Shown: positions 23,468 through 33,398 of the stretch, piece by piece
Position numbering within the stretch: position 1 is the stretch's first letter
Layout: each line of letters begins with the position of its first letter
Assembly (NCBI GenBank): GCA_963759375.1
Contig: CAVWYY010000006.1
Span: 434,001-498,000 of the forward strand
Direction: 5' to 3'
DNA: 64,000 nt
Source: DASSUW01 sp963759375
GTDB lineage: Bacteria > Actinomycetota > Thermoleophilia > Solirubrobacterales > Solirubrobacteraceae
Program-made: the position numbers and the translations under genes
The notes under the pieces: model-generated
Database searches by the model: none
What the model saw: the letters and a program-made list of their open reading frames with translations, nothing else
Told to the model about the DNA's origin: nothing

Positions 23468-26110
23468 GGCGCGAGCAGGTTCATCGTCCGCGCGCGCCGC
23501 ACCGCCTCGCGCCGGTCCTGCACGTCGAGCTTGCGATAGATCGCCTTCAGGTGGGTCTTGACCGTGTTGACCGACACGAACAGCTCGGCGGCGATCTCCT
23601 GGTTGGACATCATCGTCGGCAGGTAGCGCAGCACGGCGCGCTCGCGTGGGCTCAGCGGCTCGACCATCACCTCGGCGCGCACCGCGCCGTTGGTGCTGTC
23701 GAGCGCTTCGGCGAGCTCGGCGGCCAGCGCGCCGTGGGCGGTGCCGCGCCGCAGCTGACGGCGCAGCAGCGGCTGCAGCGACCGGCCGAAGCCGAGCATC
23801 GCGGTCCGCAGGCCGTTGGGCTCGGCGCGCTCGAGCGCGCGCTCCAGCGAGGTGGCGGCGCCGTCGTGGTCGGCCGCCGCGTCGAGCGCCAGCGCGTCGA
23901 CGCACCAGCCGCGGACGCTGGTGGGCGAGCGCTCGAGCGCAAGCTCTGCCATCCAGGGCGCCAACGTGGTGCGCGCCGCCGCGTCCTCGCCGTCGCCGAG
24001 CTGCAGTTCGGCGAGCATGACCGCCGCGGACAGGATCGTCGGCTCGGCCAGCAGCGCCTCGGCGCGGTGGCGGTCGCCGAGCTCGGCGCGCAGGACCGCC
24101 TCGCCGACGCGGAAGTGCGCCTGGATCGACGGCCGCAGCGGCCAGTCGCCGAGCTGTTCCTCGCCGGCCACGAGGACGGCCAGCGCCGCCTCGTGGTCGC
24201 CGTGCATCGCGAGCACCCGCGAGCGCAGCAGCGCGAGGCAGGCGCGGAGCGGGCGCTCGCGCGTCTTGGCCAGCGCGGCCTGCGCGTGCTCGACCGCGCG
24301 ATCGGTCTCCGCCATGCGGCCGGACACGAGCTCGACGGTGGTGAGCGCGAGGTAGGCCGCGCCGGCGGGCCACGTGCGCTCCCAGCCATGCTCCTCGGCC
24401 AGGTCGATCGCCTCGCGCGCCAGGCGACCGGCACGCGCGAAGTCGTCCCGGATCGTGCCGAGCAGAGCGAGGTGGCCGACGGCGGTGATCGCCAGCCAGG
24501 CCCGGTCCGCCTCCTCGGCGGCGCCGCGCCCGCGCTCCAGATGGCGCTCGGCGGCGTCGGCGTCGCCGGTCCACAGCTCGGCGATGCCGAGGTTGATGAG
24601 CGCCAGCGCACGCAGGTCGGTCTCGACCACGCCGGGCTCGAGGCCGCCGCGGCCCGCGAGCGCGCGGCCGGCGACCAGCGCGGCCTCGAGGTCGCCGCGC
24701 AGGCGGGCGATGTAGAGGCGCACGGCCGCCAGCGACACGTCGAAGCGCGCACGGCGCTCGGCCGGGACGCGTGGCCCGCCGCCCTCGGCGCGGCGCAGGT
24801 GCTGCTCGGCCGCGGTCGCGTCGCCCCGGTCGAGCATCGCGCTGGCGACGGCCAGCGCGAGCTCCGGATCCGCCTCCAGGCGCTCGGCCGGCAACCGGTC
24901 GACAAGCGGGCTCAGCATGCCGATCTCGCCGCGGATCAACAGGTCGATCCAGCGCTCGCCGGCGAGCCGCGCCGCCAGGTCCCAGGCGCCGGCCTCGGCC
25001 GCGTGGAGCAGCCCGCGCGCGTCGTCGCCGCGATCGGCGAGCCAGATCGCCGCGCGGCGGTGCAGCTCGGCCAGCTCCGCGGGCGACTCGCTGCGCAGCT
25101 CGGCCCGCAGCAGCTCCGCGAACAGCGCGTGATAGCGGTACCACTCGCCGCGCCGGTCGACCGGCGTGAGCAGCGCCCCACCGCGCGCGAGCTCGGCCAG
25201 CCGCCGGTGGCCGTCGGCGCCGCCCGTGAGCTCGTCGGCCAGCTCGCCGTTGAGCACGCCGGCCACCGCGGTACGCAGCAGGAACGTCCGGTCCTCGGGC
25301 GCCAGCGTCGACATCACCTCGGCCAGCAGGTAGTCGCTGATCGCGCGGTCGTCGCCCGCGAAGTCGTCGACGAAGCGTTCCGGCTGCGGATGGTCGCGCG
25401 AGCGACAACGAGGCGAGGCGGATCGCGCCGACCCAACCTTCGGTGTGCTCCCACAACCGCCGCCGGTGGTCGGCGGCGAGCTCGATCCCCAGCGCGTCGA
25501 GCATCTCTCCGGCCTCGGCGAGCGTGAACGCCAGGTCCGGCGAGCGGATCTCGGACAGCTGGTCCTGCAGGCGCAGCCGGCCGAGGTGCAGCGGCGGGTC
25601 GGCCCGGGTGGAGACGATCAGGCGCAGCGCCGGGAGCGGGTGGCGCAGCAGCATCTCGAGGTCGCCGTGGATCGTGTCCGCGACCTCGTGGAAGTCGTCG
25701 AGCACGAGCACGACCGGCTCGTGGTCGTCGCCCAGCGAGGCGGCCAGGGCGGCGATCAGCCCGTCGACCCGCGCCTCGGGGTGGGCGGCGAGCGCCGCCA
25801 GCCGCGGGTCGGCGTCGGCGCGGCCGAGCGCTTCGAACGCCGCGCGCCAGAAGCGCCGGCGGTCGCCGTCGGCCGGGTCGAGCGACAGCCAGGCCACGGG
25901 GCCGGGGGCCCTCGCGCTCGCGATCCAGCTCGCCAGCAGCGCGGTCTTGCCCGCTCCGGGCGGCCCTGCGATCAGCGTCAGCGGCCGCTCGACGCCGCGA
26001 TCCAGGCGGTCGAACAGCCGCTCGCGGCGTACGAAAGCCGCCTGCTCGGGAGGCAGGGCGAACTTCGTCGCCAGCAGTGCGTCTGCATCATCGACCGGAA
26101 CCGAGACCAA
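23464..26110 (-). CDS. LAL-family LuxR transcriptional regulator, second copy (frameshifted near 25400)
   Basis: About 880 residues. Start TTG 26110 is chosen because AAAGGAG (26116-26122) lies 5 nt before it; ATG 26137 is an alternative. Walker A AGPPGAGKTALLASW, Walker B VVLVLDDFHEV, VSTRADPPLHLGRLRLQDQL and TEGWVGAIRLASLSL are in one frame. Near 25400 sense moves to another frame (HPQPERFVDDFAGDDRAISD, then the helical domain) and ends with a LuxR HTH carrying SNQEIAAELFVSVNTVKTHL and KAIYRKLDVQDRR. HTH and ATPase are very like the LAL protein at 6911, so both may bind the same operators. If the frameshift is real, a truncated ATPase without DNA-binding domain results. Confidence 0.8.
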
Positions 26111-26156
26111 AACCGCTCCTTTTGCGGGGGGTTCCATCGGGATCTTGGCTGGCGAC

Positions 26157-26206
26157 TCACCCGGCCGCATCACCCGCAACGGGTGACCCGCGCGGTTCCG
26201 TCACCC
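26157..26206. promoter_or_regulatory. Operator 8: TCACCC-N7-TCACCC-N5-GGGTGA-N14-TCACCC
   Basis: Half-sites at 26157-26162, 26170-26175, 26181-26186 and 26201-26206. The central palindrome is perfect; the first half-site is inverted relative to the complete copies, and the last is 7 bases further out. It separates the second LAL regulator (46 nt to TTG 26110, 19 nt to ATG 26137) from the ion-channel gene (23 nt). Confidence 0.65.
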
Positions 26207-26229
26207 GGCCCGACGATGATCCGCTCGCG

Positions 26230-26621
26230 ATGAGCCTCCAGCACCGCCCACGCGTCGCATCGTGGTACGAGCGGCTGACCATCGGCCGCGCGATCGCCAC
26301 GATCGTCACGATCGCGGTGTCGATCGGGCTCATCGGAGGCCTCCTAGCGCGGCTCGTCGAGCCGGAGACGTTCGACAGCATCGGTCTGTCGTACTGGTGG
26401 GCGATCACGACCCTGACCACCGTCGGCTACGGCGACGTCGTCCCGGTGACGACCGCGGGGCGCATCGTCGGCGCGGTTCTGATGCTGACCGGGCTCGCCC
26501 TGATCCCGACGACGACGAGCGTGACCATCACGTTGCTGGTCAACAAGCGCACGCGGGCGGAACGCCTGGAGATGGAGGCGCGGCTGCGCGGATCGAGGAG
26601 CGACTCACCCGCGGCGAGTGA
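26230..26621 (+). CDS. Two-helix potassium channel (Ion_trans_2), frameshifted near its 3' end
   Basis: About 130 residues from ATG 26230. Helix 1 is AIATIVTIAVSIGLIGGLLA, then the pore with the potassium filter TTVGYGDVVP, then helix 2 VGAVLMLTGLALIPTTTSVT. The C-terminal tail EMEARL should run on as ARIEERLTRGE with stop at 26619-26621, but the base run near 26590 lacks one base, so the raw frame reads on into non-protein sequence. One-base error or recent lesion. The stop lies inside operator 9. Under operator 8 with the divergent LAL regulator. Confidence 0.8.
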
Positions 26622-26634
26622 GGCACGCTCACCC
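26605..26634. promoter_or_regulatory. Operator 9: TCACCC-N5-GAGTGA-N7-TCACCC
   Basis: Half-sites at 26605-26610, 26616-26621 (one mismatch) and 26629-26634 with the usual 5 and 7 gaps. It is 22 nt from the GTG start of the secreted-protein gene and overlaps the end of the channel gene. A TAGGGT at 26640-26645 may be a -10 element. Confidence 0.6.
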
Positions 26635-26656
26635 GGCGGTAGGGTTGGATGCCATC

Positions 26657-28880
26657 GTGGGCCGGAGGGTCTCCATCGTCACGCTGTTCGCGCTGCTCTT
26701 CGCGGCGGCACCGGCGAGCGCCCAGCAGCCACCAGGGCCGGACGGGCAGGGCACCGACTTCTTCGTGACGATCGCCGCGCGGCAGTGCCCGACGTACACA
26801 GACATCACGGCGAACCGCGCCCGCAACAACATCCAGGAGAGCCTGCGCGACCTCGGGGTTGACACGCCATACAAGGCCGGCCAGCCCATCGATCCCGACA
26901 TCGAAGCCGCCAACCAACCGGCATGCACGCCGATCACCGGCTGGCAGTTCACGCTCGGCCGCTCGATCGCCGGCAAGGTCACCGGCGCGTGGGGGTCGCT
27001 CTCGGTGGTGGGCGGCGCGTTCGGAACCGACGTCACCACCCTGGCGTCGGTGCCGCGCCGCGACAACCGCGGACGGCCGGTCGCGCTGCAGACGATCCAG
27101 GGCGCGACCACGATCGAGCTCGACTGCGACCCAGGCCGACGCTCGCCGCCAAAGCCAGCCAGCTGTGGATCCAGGGCGGCACCCCCACCGACCCGGTGCT
27201 CGTCGGGGTGCCCGAGTTCGCCGGCGACCAGGCGTTCGGCGCGCTGCGATGCGCGATCGACAACCTCAACGGCGACAACGTCGAATGGATCCAGTTCCCG
27301 GCCGGCAGCCGGCACGTGCTCTGCTACGCCTACTACGTCACGCCGCCGCCGACCAGCGGCACGATCATCATCAAAAAGCAGGTCGCCAGCCCGCCGAACG
27401 CCGACATGACGTTCCCGTTCGCCGGCAACGTGTCCTACAACCCAGGCGGCCAGTTCTCGCTGAAGGTCACCAACGGCAGCACCCCGTCGATCACGTTCTA
27501 CCGGGCGGAGACCCGCCCCGGCGATCCGCCGTGGACCGCCACCGAGCTCGTCCCAGACGGCTGGCGACTGACCGGCCTCACGTGTACGCATCCCGGCGCC
27601 AGCGACGCGGACACCGACCTGGCGTCCGCGACCGTCGTCGATCTCGCTGGCGGCCGGCGACACCGTCACGTGCACGTTCACCGACGAGCTGATCCCGCCG
27701 CCCGGCAAGCTGCTGCTGTCGAAGGTCACGTTCGGCGGCACCGGCGCGTTCGACTTCACTGTCGACCGATCCGACGGCTCCGGCCCGCACCCGTCACGCG
27801 TCCGCGACCACCACCGAACAGGGGGTGATCGCCCCGGCGGACCCGCGGTCGCTGACCCTCGACCCCGGCAGCTACCGGATCAGCGAGCAGCTGCCGGCGC
27901 CGTCGCGGGCGGGCCGCTGGCGGCAGGGCGCCGTCACCTGCAACGCCGTCCAGCAGCGCACGCGCCGCGCCCGGCGTGGGGCGGCCCCCACCGAGGTGAC
28001 GGTCAGCTCCGACGCCGGGCAGGCGTGCCTGTTCCGGAACACGTTCATCCCGGCTGGTGGGATCGCGATCGCCAAACAGACCCGCGGCGCCGGCGCGACC
28101 ACCGGGTTCGTGATCGACCGCGTCGGCGAGCCCGCCCGCCAGTGGACGAAGACCGCGATCACCTCTGGCCCCGGCGACGTCGCGCTCGCCCGCGGCGACA
28201 GCACCCGCCGCCTGCGGCTGGGCACGTACGTGATCCAGGAGACCGAGCCCGTGACTGATGAGCGCGGCCGCTGGACGCTGCTGTCGATCAACTGTGGCGG
28301 CCGGCTGCGCGGGTTCGACCAGGGCCGCGTGACCGTCCAGCTCACGCGCGAGCGCCCGCGCGTGCTCTGCCGCTTCGTCAACGCTTCACGCCCGACGTGC
28401 CGCCGGTGCCGGTGCCAGGGCCTTCGCCCAGTCCGTCGCCGCCGGACGCGACCCCCGACCTCGTCGTGACCAAGCGGGCGCTCCAGCGCAGCGGTGGACT
28501 TCGGGCGCGTCGCGACGTTCGAGATCACGGTCCGCAACGCCGGCGACGCCGCCGCCGAGCAGGTGGTCATCGGAGACGCGCCGGGCGGCAACGCGCAGCT
28601 CGTATCCGCGCGGCCGAGCAAGGGCGGCTGCGGCGAGCGGCTGCCGCTGATCTGCCGTGTGGGCGCGATCGCGCCGGGCGAGGAGGTGACGGTCCGCGTG
28701 CGCGTCCGCGCGGTCGGCACGCCGACGATCGACAACCTCGCCGTCGCCGGCACGGCCAGCGACGAGGACCGGCTCGTCAACAACGGCGATCGCGCGCGCG
28801 TGCGCGTGCGCTCGGCCGGCGGTGTGCTGGGCGAGGGCTGCGTGCGGCAGTCGTCTGCAATCGCCCGCATGGCCTGCTGA
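26657..28880 (+). pseudogene. Secreted multi-domain surface protein gene with about five frameshifts
   Basis: GTG 26657 opens a signal peptide (VSIVTLFALLFAAAPASAQQ). Coherent protein then passes through several frames, with shifts near 27140, 27640, 27790, 28390 and 28475. The parts read as an N-terminal domain (FFVTIAARQCPTYTDI), repeated beta-rich modules beginning like SGTIIIKKQVASPPNADMTF and KLLLSKVTFGGTGAFDFTVD (prealbumin/Cna-B-like repeats with lysine-rich first strands), and a terminal DUF11-type module (VDFGRVATFEITVRNAGDAA) ending at 28880. Intact, it would be about 740 residues and probably cell-surface or extracellular. So many breaks in 1.4 kb point to decay, although sequence errors also occur elsewhere. 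Operator 9 places it in the regulon. Confidence 0.65.
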
Positions 28881-28894
28881 CCTAGGCTCCCGGC

Positions 28895-29587
28895 GTGACC
28901 GCCGCGATCGGATGGGGCGCGCTCGCCGCGTCGTCGCTGGTGATCGGCGCGCTCGCCGGCCTGGCGGGCCGGTGGCCGGACCGGCTCGTCGGCCTCGTGC
29001 TGGCGTTCGGCGCCGGCGCGCTGATCAGCGCGGTCAGCTTCGACCTCGCCGAGGAGGGGGCGCAGGTCGGCGATCGCGGCGTTCTCGGCGTCGGGCTCGC
29101 GATCGGCGCGCTCACGTACTTCACGCTCGACCGCCTGCTGGAGAAGCGCAGCGGCGGCGGCGGGACGGCGCTCGCCCTCGGTGCGTTCCTCGACGGCATC
29201 CCGGAGCAGCTCGTCCTCGGAATCGGGATCGCGGCCGGCGAGGGCGTGAGCGTCGGCCTGCTCGTGGCGATCTTCGTCTCCAACCTGCCCGAGTCGATCG
29301 GATCGTCCACCGAGATGCGCGCCGCCGGGACGCGCCCGGCGGCGATCCGGCGGCTGTGGCTGGCCGTCGCGGCGATCTGCACGGTGGCGACCATCGTGGG
29401 CTACGCGGTGGCCGACAACGTCGGCGGCAACGCGCACGCGATCGTCGACGGGTTCGCGGCCGGGGCGCTCCTCGTGATGCTGATCGACTCGATGATCCCC
29501 GAGGCGCACCGCAAGGGCGGCCAGGTGTCGGGCCTGGTCACCGTGCTCGGGTTCGCCGTGGCCGCGGGCCTGTCGGGCATCTCCTGA
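28895..29587 (+). CDS. ZIP-family metal transporter
   Basis: 230 residues from GTG 28895, eight hydrophobic segments. LALGAFLDGIPEQLVLGIGI carries a variant of the helix-4 metal-site motif (HxxPEG in ZIP; here DGIPEQ) and IFVSNLPESIGSSTEM the helix-5 site (usually HNxPEG; here SNLPES), so the metal-binding histidines are replaced. AHAIVDGFAAGALLVMLIDS is the conserved late helix. This histidine-poor subclass is common in actinobacteria; whether it moves zinc or iron is unclear. It starts 14 nt after the broken secreted gene. Confidence 0.8.
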   Translation: MTAAIGWGALAASSLVIGALAGLAGRWPDRLVGLVLAFGAGALISAVSFDLAEEGAQVGDRGVLGVGLAIGALTYFTLDRLLEKRSGGGGTALALGAFLDGIPEQLVLGIGIAAGEGVSVGLLVAIFVSNLPESIGSSTEMRAAGTRPAAIRRLWLAVAAICTVATIVGYAVADNVGGNAHAIVDGFAAGALLVMLIDSMIPEAHRKGGQVSGLVTVLGFAVAAGLSGIS

Positions 29588-29606
29588 CCCGGATAGCGTG
29601 CGGCCG

Positions 29607-30917
29607 ATGCCCGTCCGTGTCGTCGTGATCGGCGCCGGCTTCGCCGGCACCGCCGTCGCCGTCGCGCTGTTGCGGCGGCCCGAGGAGCTCTCGGTCGCCC
29701 TCGTCGAGCGCTCCGGCTCCTTCGGACGCGGCATCGCGTATGCGACGCCCGACTCCCAGCATCTGCTCAACGTGCCGGCCGGCAGCATGAGCGCGCTGGC
29801 CGACGTACCCGACGACCTGGTCGCGTGGGCGGACCGGCGCGGGCTCGGCGTCGCGCCCGGCGACTACCTGCCGCGCTCGGTCTACGGCGACTATGTCGAA
29901 GACGCCCTGGCCGCCGCCGACGACGGACGCCTGCGGCGGGTCACCGGCGAGGCGGTGCGGATCGAGCGCGGCGACGTGGTGCTCGCGGACGGCGAGCGCA
30001 TCGCCGGCGATGTCGTCGTGCTGGCGGTCGGCCTCGGCGCGCCGCCGGTGCTGCCCGCGCTGGCGGCGATCGAGGGGCACCCGGGCTACGTCCCGGACCC
30101 CTGGGACTTCGGCGCGGTGACCGCGCTGGCCGGGAGCGAGCGCGTGGTGGTGGTCGGCACCGGGCTGACGATGATCGACGTCGCGCTCACGCTGTCGGTG
30201 GACAGGGGTCCCGAGATCGTGGCGGTCTCCACGCACGGCGAGCTGCCGCGCGTCCATGCGGTCGAGGCCGAGAAACCGGGCGAGCCCGCCGCCCAGCCCG
30301 GCGAGTTCGCGACCGCGGACGCGCTCGCCGCCCGTATCGAGGAGCAGGCACGGGTCGCCGCCGACTGGCGGCTCGTGATCGACTCGCTGCGGCCGGTCAC
30401 GCAGGAGCTGTGGCGGCGGTTGCCGCTGACCGAGAAGGAGGCGTTCTACGCACGCCACCAGCGGCGCTGGGAGGTGCACCGCAGCCGCATCGCCCCGCAG
30501 ATCGGCGCGCGGCTGCGCGAGCTGCGGGACGGAGGGCGCCTGCGGGTGGCGGCCGCCACGGTCGCGTCGGCGGCGCCGGAGGGCGACCGGATCGCCCTGC
30601 GGCTCGGCGAGGATGCGGTGGTCGCCGACGGCGTGGTCAACGCGATCGGGCCGGCCTGGGACTGCCGCCGCGGTGACAACGCGCTGCTGCAGCACCTGCT
30701 CGACACCGGCGCGGCGATCCCCGGCCCGGTCGGCCTCGGGCTGGCCACCACCGCCGACGGCCGGCTGATCGACCGCGGCGGCCGCGCGTCGGAGCACATC
30801 GTCACGTTGGGCTCGCTGCGGCGCGGCGAGCTGTGGGAGACGATCGCGGTGCCGGAGCTGCGGACCCAGGCCGCCGAACTGGCCGAGCGGCTGGCCGGCT
30901 ACGCGACGCGGACCTGA
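29607..30917 (+). CDS. FAD/NAD(P)-binding oxidoreductase-like protein
   Basis: About 436 residues from ATG 29607. An N-terminal dinucleotide fold VVVIGAGFAGTAVAVALLRR, ERSGSFGRGIAYATPDSQHL LNVPAG loop, and a second GxGxxx site VVVVGTGLTMIDVALTLS fit the NAD_binding_9/FAD-NAD(P)-binding family related to hydroxyacylglutathione-like and YdhS-type proteins of unknown substrate. The C-terminus GRASEHIVTLGSLRRGELWE is the family's conserved end. It overlaps the convergent hypothetical gene by 19 nt. Confidence 0.75.
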   Translation: MPVRVVVIGAGFAGTAVAVALLRRPEELSVALVERSGSFGRGIAYATPDSQHLLNVPAGSMSALADVPDDLVAWADRRGLGVAPGDYLPRSVYGDYVEDALAAADDGRLRRVTGEAVRIERGDVVLADGERIAGDVVVLAVGLGAPPVLPALAAIEGHPGYVPDPWDFGAVTALAGSERVVVVGTGLTMIDVALTLSVDRGPEIVAVSTHGELPRVHAVEAEKPGEPAAQPGEFATADALAARIEEQARVAADWRLVIDSLRPVTQELWRRLPLTEKEAFYARHQRRWEVHRSRIAPQIGARLRELRDGGRLRVAAATVASAAPEGDRIALRLGEDAVVADGVVNAIGPAWDCRRGDNALLQHLLDTGAAIPGPVGLGLATTADGRLIDRGGRASEHIVTLGSLRRGELWETIAVPELRTQAAELAERLAGYATRT

Positions 30918-31474
30918 TCCGCTATCCCGCGCGCCGCCTGGTCGACCGCGGCGAGCGCGCGCGGCAGCTCGGCCGCGGCGCCGACGCCGATCAGCCCGAT
31001 GCCCGTCTGCGCCGTGTGACGCAGGCCGAGGCAGACACCTTCGGGCACGGTCGTCGCGGCGTGCAGGAGCGCGCGGACCGGCGGGACCGTCGCGAGCGCC
31101 AGCTCGGCGGCGGCGACGTACGCGGGCGAGCGCAGCATCTGCGGGCCGACCAGCGCGACCGTGTCGACCACGGGCGCCAGCGCACGCAGCGCCGACAGGC
31201 GACCGGGGACGCCCCAGGGGTCACCCTGCACCGCGACGTCGATGGCGACGTCGGATGCGCCGAGCCGGATCGCCGTCAGCGTGCGGGTCGGCCGCTGCGC
31301 GGTCCAGTGCAGCCAGGCCGCCAGCACGCGCTCCGCGTCCTCGGCCGGCCAGCCGAGCGTCCCGGTGGTCAGCCACGGCACCGCGCCGAAGGCGGCTTCG
31401 TAGGGCGTGGCGAGCTCCGGGCCGAGCGAGGCGCGGATGAGATCGAGGTTGAACGCGGAGGGAGCGGGCGGCAC
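30899..31474 (-). CDS. Uncharacterised protein, 191 residues
   Basis: GTG 31474 has AAAGGA upstream. The sequence begins SAFNLDLIRASLGPELATPY and contains LGWPAEDAERVLAAWLHWTA and an alternating hydrophobic C-terminal half (VVDTVALVGPQMLRSPAYVA). No signal peptide, no membrane helix and no cysteine pattern. Clearly coding by codon bias, but I do not recognise a family. Confidence 0.65.
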   Translation of the reverse strand: MPPAPSAFNLDLIRASLGPELATPYEAAFGAVPWLTTGTLGWPAEDAERVLAAWLHWTAQRPTRTLTAIRLGASDVAIDVAVQGDPWGVPGRLSALRALAPVVDTVALVGPQMLRSPAYVAAAELALATVPPVRALLHAATTVPEGVCLGLRHTAQTGIGLIGVGAAAELPRALAAVDQAARGIADQVRVA

Positions 31475-31550
31475 GGCGGGGATCCTTTCGAGCTGGTGAC
31501 GAAACGATCCCGCGCCGCGCCGTTCGGGGCATCGGGGGATTCCCTAGTTC

Positions 31551-32093
31551 TCACGCAGTGGTGGGCACGGCCTCCGGCGCGGCCGCGGCCGCGGCCGGGG
31601 CCTCGGGCGCCTCGGCGGGCGCCAGGGCGGCGACCAGCCGCGGGCCGGCGAGGCCGGCACCGAGCGCGCCGAGCGCCCACAGCGGGCCCTTCATGCGCAG
31701 GCCGAGCTTCTCGTCGAGCGACCACGGGCCCGGTCCGCTGTCGGCGAGCGCGAACGCGGACGCCGCCAGGATCAGGTTGAACTCGTAGCCCCCGTTGGTG
31801 ACGAAGAAGCCCTTCTCGATGTGGACGGTGCGCACCGCCTCGTTCATCACGCCGATCACCGCGGCGGCGCCGACCGGCGTGAGCAGACCGAGGCCGAGCA
31901 GCGTTCCACCGCCCGCCTCGGAGGCGCCGGCGATCAGCGCCTGACGGCGGCCGGGCCTGAGGCCTATCGAGTCGAAGGCCTTGCCGGTGCCTTCGAGGCC
32001 GTGCCCGCCGAACCACCCGAACAGCTTCTGCGCCCCGTGCGCGAAGAAGATCGCGCCGATGGTGGCGCGAAAGACCGTCAAACCGAGCTTCAT
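31551..32093 (-). CDS. DoxX-family membrane protein
   Basis: 180 residues from ATG 32093 with GGGAGG before it. TVFRATIGAIFFAHGAQKLF, GWFGGHGLEG, ASEAGGGTLLGLGLLTPVGA and IEKGFFVTNGGYEFNLILAA are the conserved four-helix DoxX features. An alanine/proline-rich tail (about 155-180) is added. DoxX-like proteins are quinone-linked or redox-associated membrane proteins; the specific role is unknown. Confidence 0.85.
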   Translation of the reverse strand: MKLGLTVFRATIGAIFFAHGAQKLFGWFGGHGLEGTGKAFDSIGLRPGRRQALIAGASEAGGGTLLGLGLLTPVGAAAVIGVMNEAVRTVHIEKGFFVTNGGYEFNLILAASAFALADSGPGPWSLDEKLGLRMKGPLWALGALGAGLAGPRLVAALAPAEAPEAPAAAAAAPEAVPTTA

Positions 32094-32155
32094 ACTGCCT
32101 CCCAGATCCGGAATTCCCACCCGGACCGCAGTCCGGTTACCTGGGACGATACTCC

Positions 32156-32566
32156 TCAGGCGACCGGCGGGAGGTGCGGCAGCGCGTCAAGTTCCGGCAG
32201 CGTGACCACGCTCTCCTGCTCGTTCGGGTCCGTGCGCGCGATCACGGCCTCGAGCGGCTCGTCCGACCGGTTGGCGGGCAGGTGCGGCACGCCCGCGGGG
32301 ATGTGCATGAAGTCGCCGGCCTCCACCACCTCGTGGTGCTCGAGCCGAGGCCCCCACCAGAACTCGCCGCGGCCGGCGACCACGTAGATCGTCGACTCGT
32401 GGTCCTCGTGCAGGTGCGCGCGGGCGCGGGCGCCGGGCGGCATCGTCAGCCGGTGCATGCAGATCGCGCGGGCGTGCGACGACACGGCGGACACGCCCGC
32501 CCCGTAGGCGAGCCCCTGGCGGCCCTCGTAGGACCCGCCGGTGCGGATGACGGTGCATGAGCTCAT
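32156..32566 (-). CDS. Cupin-domain protein
   Basis: 136 residues from ATG 32566. Cupin motif 1 is ARAHLHEDHESTIYVVAGRGEF and motif 2 GDFMHIPAGVPHLPANRS, giving three histidines and one glutamate for a metal in a single beta-barrel. The ligand or reaction cannot be deduced; such proteins are often sugar-binding, isomerase or dioxygenase-like. Divergent from the methyltransferase gene. Confidence 0.82.
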   Translation of the reverse strand: MSSCTVIRTGGSYEGRQGLAYGAGVSAVSSHARAICMHRLTMPPGARARAHLHEDHESTIYVVAGRGEFWWGPRLEHHEVVEAGDFMHIPAGVPHLPANRSDEPLEAVIARTDPNEQESVVTLPELDALPHLPPVA

Positions 32567-32622
32567 GTCATCCAAGACGGTCCGCGGCGGCGTCTATTCC
32601 CGGACGTGATTAGGGTTGCGCG

Positions 32623-33388
32623 ATGCAGTTCAGCGCTGCGGCTGACCAGTACGACCGGTTCATGGGCCGGTACGTGCCGACGCTGGCCACGGCGCTCGCC
32701 GACCTCGCGGGCCTGACCGAGGGCCGGGTGCTCGACGTCGGCTGCGGACCGGGCGGTCTCACGCGCGAGCTCGTCGCCCGCGTCGGCGCCGAGAACGTCG
32801 CGGCGATCGACCCGGCGCCGCAGTTCGTCGCCACCTGCCGGGAGCGCAATCCGGGCGCCGACGTCCGCGAGGGCGTCGCCGAGGCGCTGCCGTGGGGCGA
32901 CGGCGAGTTCGACGCGACGCTGTCGTCGCTGGTGATCCGCTTCATGCGCGACCCGGATCAGGGCGTGCGGGAGATGGCGCGCGTGACGCGGCCGGGCGGC
33001 ACGGTCGCCGCGTGCATGTGGGACATCGCCGGCGGTGGCATGACGATGCTGCGCACGTACTGGGCCGCGGCGCGCCGCGTGGACCCGGGCGTCGAGGGCG
33101 AGAAGCTCATGGCCGGCACCTTCGAGGGCGACATCGCGGACCGCTTCGAGCGCGCCGGGATGACCGATGTGGTCGGCGGCTCCCTCGTCGCCCGCGCCGA
33201 CTACTCGGACTTCGACGACTTCTGGGAGCCGTTCACGTTCGGCGTCGGGCCGACCGGCGAGCACCTGCGCTCGCTGCCCGCGGAGCAGCAGCGCGCAGGT
33301 GCGCGAGGCGTGCCGCGCGGACCTCCCCGAGGGGCCGTTCTCGCTCGAGGCGCGCGCCTGGTGCGCGCGGGGCACCGCGCCCGCCTAG
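32623..33388 (+). CDS. Class I SAM-dependent methyltransferase (frameshifted near 33292)
   Basis: ATG 32623. Motif I VLDVGCGPGGLTRELVARVG, acidic loop AAIDPAPQFV, motif post-I EALPWGDGEFDATLSSLVIR and RVTRPGGTVAACMWDIA are the Methyltransf_11 set. Near 33292 one extra C shifts the frame; removing it gives AQVREACRADLPEGPFSLEA and RAWCARGTAPA ending at 33388, the normal C-terminus, about 254 residues. Substrate unknown. The nuclease-like gene starts 10 nt later. Confidence 0.82.
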
Positions 33389-33398
33389 GATCACCCCG

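Noticed and set aside
33391..33396. TCACCC before the nuclease-family gene
   Set aside because: A single half-site without a correctly spaced partner, expected by chance at this GC content.
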